Assembly (NCBI GenBank): GCA_030267965.1
Contig: BRYA01000137.1
Span: 55,292-89,367 of the forward strand
DNA: 34,076 nt
Source of the DNA: Triparma columacea
Taxonomy: Eukaryota > Sar > Bolidophyceae > Parmales > Triparmaceae
Direction of reading: 5' to 3'
Made by a program: the position numbers and the translations under genes. Positions 1-8,793 of the stretch are shown piece by piece. Within the stretch, counting starts at the first letter, position 1; each line of letters opens with the position of its first letter. Below the pieces are notes generated by a model. The model had not been told where the DNA came from. It searched no databases and was given only the letters and a program-made list of their open reading frames with translations.

Positions 1-1
1 T

Positions 2-404
2 TTATTTCTTTTTCGTTCCCGCTTTGCTCACCTTCCCGTCTTCATCGTCCTCTTCTCCGTAATTTCTCTTAACTTGATATTTCTCGTCAACCCATTTCCA
101 GAATTCCCCCCCTCCTCCCCCCTTCTCCCCCCCCCCAACAACGGCGTCCATGAAGTTGCTGAGCTTGGCGTTCTTACGGAGGAGGGTCTTGGAAAGGGTG
201 AGGGTAGACCTGAAGATGGTGAGGAGACACTTTGTCAGAAACACTAGGAGGGAGTTTAGGATGGTAGGGACGGGAGAGGATAAGGCGGAGGAAGACTGAG
301 AGGGAGCAAGCAGGGGTGGGTTAGCGATTTGGGTGTGTGTGTGTGAAGCCGTGTGGGTGAAGCCGTGTGGGTGAAGCCTTGTAACTTCCCCCCCCTTCCC
401 CTCA

Positions 405-435
<31 letters not shown>

Positions 436-684
436 CTCCTCCTCCTCCATCATTCCTTCACCCTGTGCCCCTCCCCTGACTCTCCCAACAGCCTGTTCCA
501 TTACCATCCTCTTCCATCCCTCGTCGTCCCCCCTCAAGGTGGGCCCTGTGTTGGGTAGTTGTGCGAGGATGTTGGTGGCCTCAATGAGTCTTCTTTTCGT
601 TGTACTTTTCGCCGTATTTAGTGATAATGAATGTAAAGGTAGGGTTAACACGAGGGATAAATATAAGAGTGTTGAGGTATACAT
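2..684 (-). CDS. Hypothetical secreted protein with poly-Glu tract (2 exons)
   Basis: Unrecognised protein of 190 residues built from two minus-strand exons, 684-406 and 295-2, joined across a 110-nt intron (donor GTGAGG, acceptor CTCAG) in phase 0. The ATG at 684 gives a clear hydrophobic leader (residues 1-22, ending LHSLSLNT), so the protein probably enters the secretory pathway. There is no aromatic residue at the expected position to suggest plastid import. The first exon ends in an uninterrupted run of about 14 Glu. The second encodes a hydrophobic/basic stretch (LVFLTKCLLTIF), a Gly-rich patch, and an acidic then lysine-rich C-terminus ending KKK. The stop (TAA) lies at 2-4, so the gene is complete. 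Splicing is inferred from frame agreement and splice consensus. Function unknown. Confidence 0.5.
336..379. repeat. Short tandem repeats inside the intron of the first gene
   Basis: A (GT)n run around 333-344 is followed by about 2.5 copies of a 15-bp unit (GTGAAGCCGTGTGGG). All of this lies inside the 296-405 intron of the flanking minus gene. It is a simple low-complexity repeat with no evident function. Confidence 0.6.
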
Positions 685-1534
685 TGTGTGCGTGTGCGTG
701 TTTGTGCGTGTTTGTGTGTTTTTTGAAGGGGTTGTGTGATGGCGCTGTCGTCGTGAAGTGATGAAGTTGTTTTTTCTTGCTTTATGCTATCAGTATCTTC
801 TATTTGAATATAGAAGTGACGTTATTGATAACTTTGTGATGTTATGATAGTTTTTAAATCTTCAATATTGTCGTATTTCAAAAAGAGTGGGAGAAAAGGG
901 AGAAAAGCAGAAAAGCAGAAAATAATGCTTCCGGAAAGTAAGTGCAAACAGCCCATCCACACTCTTCACTTTTTTGGTGAAATTGTGAGCTCATTCTCCA
1001 CGTTATGGCGTCAATTTGTGTGTATATGTGTTTGTATCTACCCCAACCCTCCTAATATTGCCTCAAAGACGCTATAAACTGTTTTTGATGAAGAAAATGA
1101 GGATAAGTAGCCCATCTCCGTCCCTCATATCCCATCATATATATCTCATTATTCTCCCTCTCACATACACATATATAAACATTTAAACACACTCACGCAC
1201 ATACATATATACGACATCAATAATATACATTCAAATGTACAAATAACGAACAAATTGCCAACAAAATGTCACACCCATCGCCCGCCCATCACAAACAACA
1301 AACAATAACTCATCACACACACAATCAAATCACATTCAAACTACGTCATCTCCATCATCTATCATCTCGTAACCCATGCACGGATTATTATATCATAATA
1401 CTCTCATAACCCCATCACAACCCCATCATAACCCCACGCAACCCTCAACAACCCTACACATGAGTTCACATGCTCTAACCCCCCCCACCCTCCCTTCCTT
1501 TCACACCCATACAGATCCCTTAAAAAACAAAACA
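685..1534. other. Divergent intergenic region, AT/CA-rich
   Basis: About 850 bp between two divergent starts (684 minus, 1535 plus). It holds GT/GC microsatellite-like sequence (686-720), AT-rich stretches, a CA/TA-rich segment at about 1150-1230 (ACACATATATAAAC), and imperfect tandem CCCCATCATAA-like units at about 1400-1445. Small ORFs here (for example 844-1077) lack codon bias or recognisable sequence. It probably carries the promoters and 5' UTRs of both flanking genes. No discrete site can be assigned. Confidence 0.5.
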
Positions 1535-2072
1535 ATGTTCGCCTTCTTCAACCGCATAGCCTCCCGTCACCCTCCCTCCTTCTCTGCCCCCTGGGGTACC
1601 TTCATGTCCAAGGAGATCTCCCGTCCTGGTTTCAAGGAGTTCTGGGGCGGTGGAATCTTCATGTTTATCACCTGCGGGGTAGGGATCCAGGTAAGATGTA
1701 AATAAAATGGGTCGGTGTGATTTTGTTTTCTCGGCTGTTTGTTTTTGTTCCGCTGATGTAAATATACCATAAGCAGTTCAGGATTATGATATGCGACGTG
1801 CATTTCGGAGACACGCGTAATGATTTAACGCCAGCAAGTTGCAAATGGCTGCCAAACGACTATACTGAGGAACAACACACAACAAACAAAAAATAGTCAA
1901 GAAATAATATGGTTTACAAAGCACATCCCAAAACGCCTTTGGAAGAAATCTAACACTTGCCGTGAAATTCCCTGCTTTTAACCGCCTCCTCACGACGACG
2001 CAGATGGGCATCACGGACGAGGACAGGAAAGGGAGCAAGTACTGGCAGCAGTTTGTCGAGGGTAAGAAGTAG
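1535..2072 (+). CDS. Small single-pass membrane protein, probably organellar (2 exons)
   Basis: Exon 1 (1535-1690) and exon 2 (2004-2072) join in phase 0 across a 313-nt intron (GTAAGA...CAG), giving 74 residues. The N-terminus is short, basic and amphipathic (MFAFFNRIASRH). A conserved-looking block PWGTFMSKEISRPGFKEFW follows, then a hydrophobic segment (about residues 38-54, GGGIFMFITCGVGIQMG), then a hydrophilic tail rich in D, K and W ending at TAG. The size and layout resemble small nuclear-encoded subunits of mitochondrial inner-membrane complexes, but I do not recognise the family. An in-frame ATG exists at 1376; I chose 1535 because the region between encodes Pro/Thr/His-rich low-complexity sequence and the ATG at 1535 has a good AACAATG context. 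It is convergent with the PsbP-like gene, whose stop is 200 bp downstream. Confidence 0.6.
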
Positions 2073-2235
2073 ATCATCGAGATTGGGGGTTTTTGAGAGG
2101 TTGGGGGTGGGGGGGTAGGATGAAAATGGGGGAGACGGGGTTAAGGGCACCTGGAGAATAATTATGTTCACGCTAAAGAAGGCCCTAATATACGTTCTCC
2201 TTTTTTCATCCACAAAGGGTCATTTTCATTTTACC

Positions 2236-2268
2236 CCTCTCCCCCCCCCCCCCTACCCCCCCCTTATC
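2236..2268. repeat. Poly-C tract between convergent genes
   Basis: Two near-pure C runs separated by a TA lie just past the 3' end of the minus PsbP-like gene. Poly-C/poly-G homopolymers recur throughout the window, mostly in non-coding DNA (for example 5398-5410, 17884-17894, 19971-19981), and appear to be a feature of this genome's intergenic sequence. They are likely assembly-error hotspots. Confidence 0.6.
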
Positions 2269-2271
2269 CTC

Positions 2272-3117
2272 TCATACCCTCCCATACTCATCATACGTGA
2301 TCCTCTCGAACTGTATCCCCTCACTGTACGCTCTGAAGCTTTCCACAATGTTCTTCATATCCTCTCCCATTTTCTTGTACCTCGGTGTCAGCGTAGCCGT
2401 CCACAGCACGCCCGCGTTTCCCCCGACGTTCGTAATCGCCGCTACCCCCCTCCTATCAACTTCGAACCCCGCCCCCGTAAGCAGCTCGTACTTGAAGTCA
2501 ACGACTGAGTACTTCTTACCCTCCCTATCCTCCTCCTTAACACCTAAAACCTTGAAGTTCTGGTATACGTTATCACCTTTCTGGCTGATGGCTTTACGGA
2601 GACACCTCTCTGCGACATCCTTATCACCTACGTCACCCTTCTCACCCTCGGCTACGTAGAATGTAGCAGTGTCACCCTTAGCGTAGTTACCGGCTTGTAC
2701 AGTACCGTCTTCACCGTTAACATCGTTTGATGGTAGGGTTACAACCCAGTCACCGGGGTGGTTGAAGGCTATGAGGACAGGGGTGCGGTTGGAACCGAGA
2801 CCGTAAGGCTGGAGGAGGGGGGAGAAACCCTTTGGTGGGGATAGGGGAGGGAGACCGTAGGAGGATAGCTTGGAGTTTAAGGTTGAGAGCTTACCGAATG
2901 CGTAGGAGGGGGAAGGGAGGAGAGGGAGGAGAGGGAGGGATAAGGCGGACTTTAGGAATGCGCGACGGAGGGAGGAGGTGGAGGAGGATTGGGAGGAGGA
3001 TGAGGTGGAGGAGGGGAGAGAAGAGAGAGGTGAAATAAGACGGGTTTTTTGTGATATTGGGGCGAGATTGAATGTTAGAGAGGGTACAATTAGTATAAGA
3101 AGGTTAAGGAGGAGCAT
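2272..3117 (-). CDS. PsbP-domain thylakoid lumen protein
   Basis: Single-exon gene encoding a PsbP-family protein of the oxygen-evolving-complex superfamily, expected in the thylakoid lumen. From the upstream in-frame ATG at 3138 it has 288 residues. I prefer the second ATG (3117), which places a hydrophobic ER signal peptide (MLLLNLLILIVPSLTF) at the very start. A Ser-rich transit peptide follows. Then comes a twin-arginine lumen signal (SLRRAFLKSALSLPLLPLL, ending SYA before FGKL), so targeting looks tripartite (ER, stroma, lumen) with Tat-type passage. The mature part shows the PsbP pattern: a YGL-x-P-P/KGFSPLLQPYG start, a DWVVTLPS strand, KYSVVDFKYEL, and a terminal FRAY. It may be a PsbP-like (PPL/PPD) assembly factor rather than PsbP itself; sequence alone does not decide. 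It is divergent from the plastid ThrRS. Confidence 0.85.
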   Translation of the reverse strand: MLLLNLLILIVPSLTFNLAPISQKTRLISPLSSLPSSTSSSSQSSSTSSLRRAFLKSALSLPLLPLLPSPSYAFGKLSTLNSKLSSYGLPPLSPPKGFSPLLQPYGLGSNRTPVLIAFNHPGDWVVTLPSNDVNGEDGTVQAGNYAKGDTATFYVAEGEKGDVGDKDVAERCLRKAISQKGDNVYQNFKVLGVKEEDREGKKYSVVDFKYELLTGAGFEVDRRGVAAITNVGGNAGVLWTATLTPRYKKMGEDMKNIVESFRAYSEGIQFERITYDEYGRV

Positions 3118-3421
3118 ACGATGGTTAAAATGTAGCATAATGATGATTATTGGAAGATATCAAAGGTCAATTGTAACCCTGACTGGATCGACATGGTGAG
3201 GTAATGGGGAGTTTATTTTGTGATTGGGGGATATTATGGGTGTTAGTTATGTATATTTGATGATATGAATAATCTACACGTTCGATTATAGAATAATAGG
3301 CGTATTAGTGGCGTAAATGTGACAATTTGTGTTCACTTACCCCAAATTGAGAATGTTGCTCAGACTTTGTCACAAAACACCCACACTATCCATTTCCTCC
3401 TCCCTCCATCTATCCCTCTTC
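3118..3421. promoter_or_regulatory. Divergent promoter region of PsbP-like and ThrRS genes
   Basis: About 300 bp separate the preferred starts of two divergent plastid-protein genes, so a shared bidirectional promoter is likely. The middle (3190-3320) is AT-rich relative to the coding sequence on both sides. No TATA box or known operator can be assigned with confidence. Confidence 0.4.
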
Positions 3422-5936
3422 ATGCTCCGTTATGAGAGATTAAACCTCAATATACTACTACTTATATTCCTCTTTACCCCCATAACATCCTTCATACCGT
3501 CCACTCCCAATATGCAGAGATTTATATCATCATCCCCGAGGTCACTCCTTCGTTCACTCCCTCACTCACTCCCTAACTCACTCCCTAATTCACTCCTTTC
3601 AAAACACCCCTTCCACCACACACACACAACACGCCTATCAGCCGTAGCAGCTACCCCTCCCACCGAAGTTTCAAAACCTATTCCTCTCCCTACAAATGAG
3701 AACGATCCAGAAATCCTCAAGATTAGACACTCCGCCTCCCACGTCATGGCCGCAGCCGTCCAGAAGCTGCACCCCTCCGCCCAGGTGACGATAGGCCCCT
3801 GGATAGACAACGGTTTCTACTACGATTTCTTCATGAAGGACGGTACCATGTTAAAGGAGGATGACTTCAAGGCCATAAAGAAGGAGATGGATAAGATCAT
3901 CTCCAAGGACCTCCCCATAACCAGGGAAGAAGTGACAAGGGAGGAGGCCAAGCGCCGTATCATGGAGCTCGACGAGCCCTTCAAGCTTGAGATCCTCGCC
4001 AGCATAAAGACTGAGCCCATAACAATCTACCACCTCGGTGACGAGTGGTGGGACCTCTGCGCCGGCCCTCACCTTTCAACCACCGGTGCGCTCCCTAAAA
4101 AGGCCATCCAGCTCCAGTCCGTCGCTGGGGCCTACTGGAGGGGTGACGAGTCCCGCGAGATGCTTTCCAGGGTCTACGCGACCGCCTGGAAATCCCCGGA
4201 ACAACTAAAGGCATACAAGAAACTCGTCGAGGAGGCAAAGAGGAGGGACCACAGGCTTTTGGGGAAGAAACTCGACCTATTCTCCATACAGGAGGACGCG
4301 GGCGGAGGGCTGGTATTCTGGCACCCGAAAGGTGCGAAGATCCGCACTGGTATCGAGGACTTCTGGAGAGACACGCATGTTAAGAACGGATACGAGCTCG
4401 TTTACTCACCCCACATTGCGAACGTTGAGCTGTGGAAGACAAGCGGACACTTTGACTTTTACCAGGAGGGCATGTTCGACCAGATGGAAGTTGAGGGAGC
4501 GGACTATCAGATTAAACCGATGAACTGCCCGTTTCACTGCCTTATGTATAAGGATAAACAGACGAGTTACAGAGACCTACCGATTAGGTGGGCGGAACTG
4601 GGGACGGTTTATAGGTGAGTGGAGAAGTATTTTCTTTATCTGCCTTTAAAGAATTGGCGTCTACAGAAAATCAGCATCCCCAATATAAACCTAACCCCTC
4701 GCCTTTCCCTTCCCTCCCCCTCATCCCTCTTCTCTCTTTAGGTACGAGCGTAGCGGTACCCTCCACGGTTTGATGCGTGTCCGTGGTTTCACCCAGGACG
4801 ACGCGCACATATTCTGCCTACCCGAACAGGTGGAGGACGAGATCGTTAAAGTTCTTGACCTTACTGAGACTATACTCAGCAAGGTGAGATGGGGGGGGAA
4901 TAAGGGGGAGAGATGAAAAGGGAAGGGAATAATGAAAGGGCAGAGTGTAGAGACGACGGGCTATAGAAGCTGTTGGAAGCCAAGAGACATCCAAATCATT
5001 AACCTTACACGCCACTCGCTTCGCTTCGCTTCGCTTCGCTTCGCTTCGCTTCGCTTCCTGCTGCGTAGTTTGGGTTCGAGGACTACGATATCATGCTCTC
5101 CACCCAGCCTGATAAGTCCGTCGGCGGTGACGACATTTGGGGTCTTGCTACCGCAGCCCTCGAGGGTGCCCTAAAGAGGAAGGGTTGGAACTACGGTGTA
5201 GACGAGGGGGGGGGGGCATTCTATGGACCGAAGATCGACCTGAAGATCAGGGACGCTATAGGACGCACCTGGCAGTGCTCGACAGTGCAGTGCGACTTCA
5301 ACCTACCAGAGAGGTGAGAACAGGGGGTTGGGGGAAGGCCGAAAAATAAATGCACCGTAACACACACTACCCCAAGAAGCGAGAAAGCAAAGCTAAACAA
5401 CCCCCCCCCCTTACCCCCCGGAACCCATCCTTCCTTCTTGCAGGTTCGACCTTGAGTACAAGTCAGCAGACGGGACGATGGAGAGGCCCATCATGATCCA
5501 CCGTGCCATTTTCGGTTCCATCGAGCGTTTCTTCGGTATCCTCGTCGAGAACTGCGCCGGCGAGTTCCCCCTCTGGCTCGCCCCCGAGCAGGTCCGGATC
5601 CTCCCCGTCACCGAGTCCGTACAGGACTACTGCCACGAGGTTAAGAGGAAGGCAATGGAGATGGGAATCAGAGTCGAGGTTGACAGCGGGAGGGACAGGC
5701 TACCCAAGCAGATCAGGAACGCCGAGAAGGGGAAGGTTCCCCTGATGGCTGTCGTGGGGGTAAAGGAGCTCGAGAACGGCGAGCTGGCGATTAGGTCCAA
5801 GGGGGAGGGGGACCTGGGGACCTTTGGGGTGGAGGAGTTCTTGCAGGGGATCAAGCAAGCCATCGAGGTCACGGAAGAGTTCAAGACGGTAGGAGTGAAG
5901 GAGGAGAAGGAGGAACAGCTGGACGCTGCCGATTAA
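3422..5936 (+). CDS. Threonyl-tRNA synthetase, cyanobacterial/plastid type (4 exons)
   Basis: Charges tRNA-Thr with threonine in the plastid, possibly also in mitochondria. Exons 3422-4614, 4742-4883, 5069-5313 and 5444-5936 join in frame to 690 residues. The N-terminus has a hydrophobic signal (about 9-23) then ITSFIPS, an ASAF-like plastid cleavage context. Further in-frame ATGs lie at 3329 and 3512. There is no TGS domain: the protein goes straight into the editing (SAD) domain, with the metal-site residues HSASH (H103, H107) and CAGPH (C213, H217). The class II catalytic core follows: MNCPFH with zinc-ligand-type C369, motif 2 spanning the first intron (VYRYERSG...[13 protein letters not shown]), and motif 3 ([10 protein letters not shown]). 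The anticodon-binding domain closes it ([11 protein letters not shown]...[22 protein letters not shown]). The TGS-less layout matches, from memory, a cyanobacterial ThrRS class, so descent from the plastid ancestor is likely. Confidence 0.95.
5016..5055 (+). repeat. (TCGCT)8 microsatellite next to a splice acceptor
   Basis: Eight perfect TCGCT units lie in ThrRS intron 2 (4884-5068), ending 11 nt before the CGTAG acceptor. The tract acts as part of the pyrimidine-rich 3' region and resembles shorter CGCTTCGCT words seen in other introns of this window. Confidence 0.85.
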
Positions 5937-6001
5937 GGGGGAGGAATTAAAAAGTGAGAGGGTTTTCTTCTTCGTTGCATTGCCGAAATAGCCAAGCTTC
6001 T

Positions 6002-8553
6002 TCACTTTAAGGTTGGATTGTGTGTGTACCGACCGGTGGGGGGAGGACTAGGTGCGAACAGGTTCAAAAAGTCGGTACCTAGATTCGTCTCTAGATCAAA
6101 CTCATCCCCATTGTAGCTGCGATGGTGCGATGAACGAAAAAGGGTAAGGATTAGCCTAGCCGTCTCTCTTGCCAGTCGCCGTCTCTCTTGCCAGTCGCTT
6201 CCTATCCTCGCTCTGCCCTTCGGTCCTCATTCTATCTCACCTCGTCAGCATTAGGTCGTCCTCCGCCTGTTCTGTCCACCCCCCCTCCGCCCTCGACTTC
6301 TTCGAAACTGGCGTGAAAGCCTTCTCATCCCACCCGCCCTCGCTCTCCTCCTCGCTGCTGCTACCGTCGACTAGCAAGTCCTGGTCGACGAGACCGCCAC
6401 TCGCGGCGACGGTGTCGGGCCGCTCTTGAGGGGGCATGGGAATAGCACCCATGTGACCCTGGGAGAGGAAGTTGCTGGCGTTGGGAGCGGTCCCCGCCCT
6501 AACCAACCTGAGTGCGTAGCGTAGGGTAGGGAGTACGTTAGTTGGTTGGGACACGGGACGTTAGATTAGGAGATAGGAACACCTCTCCGTTGTTTCTCTC
6601 ACCTCCCTTGCCTCATGGCCCCGATCTTATCCCTTAAGCCCCCCCCCTCCACCCCAACGCCCCCTCCCCCCTCGCCCTCTCTCCCATCATCGCTCCCCAG
6701 AGGCGATATCCTCTCCACCACCCTCTCGCTGCCCCCGCCCTCGGCCTCGTTCTGAACCTCAATCTTGATCTCATAGAGGCCGCTCTCTTCGATCTCTGCG
6801 AAACCGTCTCGCTCCGGGTTATCACGACGCTCGTCAATTTCACGAACCCGTGTGGGCGGCACCGGAGAGAGGACGAATTCAACGTCATCATCGGGGTCAC
6901 CGAGGCTCAAGTTTGACGGACTCCCGGAACTTCTAATTACGCTGTTGGCGCTTTTGCTCTTGGTGTTAACCTTGACAACCTCCTCATCTTCAGTACCCTC
7001 GGCGGACGCGTCACCAGCCTCAGGCTCAGCCCCCCCTCCCTGCCCTTCTTCCGCGCTGGGTGCCCCCCAACCGTTCCTCGGCGGCGAGGACTTCTTAATC
7101 TCAGTAATTAGCTGCCTGGTACCGTCGAGCTTAACATCATCGTTCAAGAACATGTTCTTTGCGGGTGGCTTCTTCCTGCTCGAGGGCCTGTTAATCTTTT
7201 TCTTGCCGTTCATCATGCTTTGCGACCCGCTAGACGAGCCATTCGACGACCCATGGCTGCTGGACGCGTTCATGCCCATGCTTCCACCACCGCTCCCTCC
7301 CCCCCCATCGCTGCTCCCGCCATCCCTCCCCCCCCCCTCCCCCTCAGCTCCCCCCCCCCCACCTCTTTCCGCTTTGTACGTGTCGGCAAGGCTCATGGGA
7401 AAGGCCTTGCTTTGTCGACTGGGAGGCCTCTCAACGTCTTCTACCGTCTTCCCCCCTCCGACATAAAACTGCTGTCTCTCCTGCTGCTGTTGTTGCTGCT
7501 GCTTGTTCCCAGCCTCGACGGCCCTCCTCACCGCATTCTCCCTCCTCCTCAGCAACCCTGCGCTCTTGTTTCGCTTCCTTCCGGCCTGGAAGTCGCCATT
7601 CTCGTGCCTCATCAACTTGGCGCTACTGACCCTGCTCTTTCCCGAGGCCGACATTGGCCTCTGTTCGATGGTCTGCCTGGGCATATCTAGGAGGCCATTG
7701 ATTGGAGAGCGGTTATTCATCTGTGGGGTGGACAACTCCGAACGCTGGTTTCCCAAGTTAGCCATGTCCTCCCCCCATGAGGCGCGCCTTTGAAGCATCG
7801 GAGCTGCGGAGTCATCCACACTCATCTGCTTCAAGAGGGTCGTCATGATCTTCTCATCCTTCGACAAGGACATCCCGCCCGTCCTGACACCCAGAATGGC
7901 AGCGGAAGATGCCGAACGGACCAGAGGGGAGCCAATGTGGTGGCTGTCAGACTGGGCGAATCCAAGGTCATCGTCGTCGTCAGTTTGAATGAAGATGGGA
8001 GAGGCAGCCGCGAGCTGGGGGGAGTAAAGCGACGACCGAAGGTTTTGCGTTAGTGCTTAAATTGTGTGACGAGCAAAAGGAGGAGTCGCTTCGTTCGGCT
8101 GCTCCTCACCTCCCTCTCATCGCCCAATTCTGCAACGTCCTCCTTGTCAACGTTAAAGTCCTCCCCGCTCAAATCCCATATGCTAGACCCGGAAACTACC
8201 CCTTCTTCCGCCTCGTCGTCAGGGTCAGGGGAGGCCCTCTGTCGCAGGACCCTGTTGAGATCTCCCAAATTAACACTTGTGCTGGGCCTCTCCTTGATAA
8301 TCTTCGTCTTTTTCTTCTTCTTACGATCCTTTGTTCGCTCGCTTCCGTACGTGTCCGTGAGCGTCGCGTGCTTCTTGGCCCTAGACGCAAAGCCCATGAT
8401 TGAACCCTCAGAGGTTGGAGAGCTGGAAAGGGAAGTTTTCTTACTGCTGCTCTTTTTCTTCTTCCGGGTCGTATGGACGGGGGAGGACAGTGTGCCCCGA
8501 GCGAAGGAAGGAGCTGGGGCTGTCCCACTCCTTAACCCATTGAACCAGTCCAT
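6002..8553 (-). CDS. Low-complexity hypothetical protein, 745 residues (4 exons)
   Basis: Minus-strand exons 8553-8110, 8014-6603, 6507-6241 and 6116-6002 join in frame (introns 95, 95 and 124 nt, all GTGAG donors). The N-terminus is MDWFNGLRSG. Two Lys-rich blocks (RKKKKSSSKK, DRKKKKKTK) could act as nuclear localisation signals. After these come a poly-Gln run, Gly/Ser-rich stretches (residues about 330-380) and several short acidic blocks. The protein is almost certainly largely disordered. Exon 3 could end at a TGA reading straight into the next donor, but that TGA sits inside AG|GTGAGA. The following exon (6116-6002) is open and well behaved (SYNGDEFDLETNLGTDF...), so I extend the gene to 6002. 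Function unknown. It starts 240 bp from the divergent kinesin and ends 65 bp from the ThrRS stop. Confidence 0.7.
6161..6198. repeat. 19-bp direct repeat, two perfect copies, in an intron
   Basis: Units 6161-6179 and 6180-6198 are identical (CGTCTCTCTTGCCAGTCGC). They lie inside the last intron (6117-6240) of the 745-residue protein gene. Confidence 0.8.
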
Positions 8554-8793
8554 CTTCTAATTCAGGACGGTTGTTCTAATTCAGGACGGTTGGGATAGGA
8601 TTTGCAGTTTTGGAAGCAGGGGAGATTTGAAGGCGGAAGGGGGAGGAGGGGGCGCGTCGGGTCGGACTTCACTAGATACCGGGTGGAGAGGCTGGTCAGG
8701 CGCGAGCCACTGAGCAGTCACACAGATGAGAAAAAATTGGCTTGCAAGAGATTGGGCAAGGAAGCCAGACCGGAATCAAAAGTGTTTGCCAGG
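8554..8793. promoter_or_regulatory. Divergent promoter region with tandem 19-bp repeat
   Basis: The 240-bp gap between the minus 745-residue protein and the plus kinesin begins with two perfect adjacent copies of TTCTAATTCAGGACGGTTG (8555-8573 and 8574-8592). The second copy is 200 bp upstream of the kinesin ATG; the first lies directly upstream of the minus ATG. This could be a transcription-factor-site duplication or a neutral tandem duplication. Confidence 0.45.

Noticed and set aside
353..739. Plus-strand ORF with long Ser run
   Set aside because: It is the antisense of the poly-Glu exon on the minus strand; the Ser run is the complement of Glu codons.
844..1077. 77-residue plus ORF in the first intergenic region
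   Set aside because: No homology, splice context or codon bias; typical chance ORF in AT-rich DNA.
5137..5349. Alternative-frame ORFs within ThrRS exons 3 and 4
   Set aside because: Shadows of a clearly conserved tRNA synthetase frame; one runs into the intron.
6852..7690. Plus-strand Pro/Ser/Leu-rich ORFs opposite the 745-residue protein
   Set aside because: Composition explained by the complement of Gly/Glu/Gln/Ser-rich low-complexity coding sequence on the minus strand.
8602..8793. N-terminal extension of the kinesin frame
   Set aside because: The frame opens with TTG, not ATG, and the Arg/Gly-rich sequence lies in the promoter; the first ATG is 8794.
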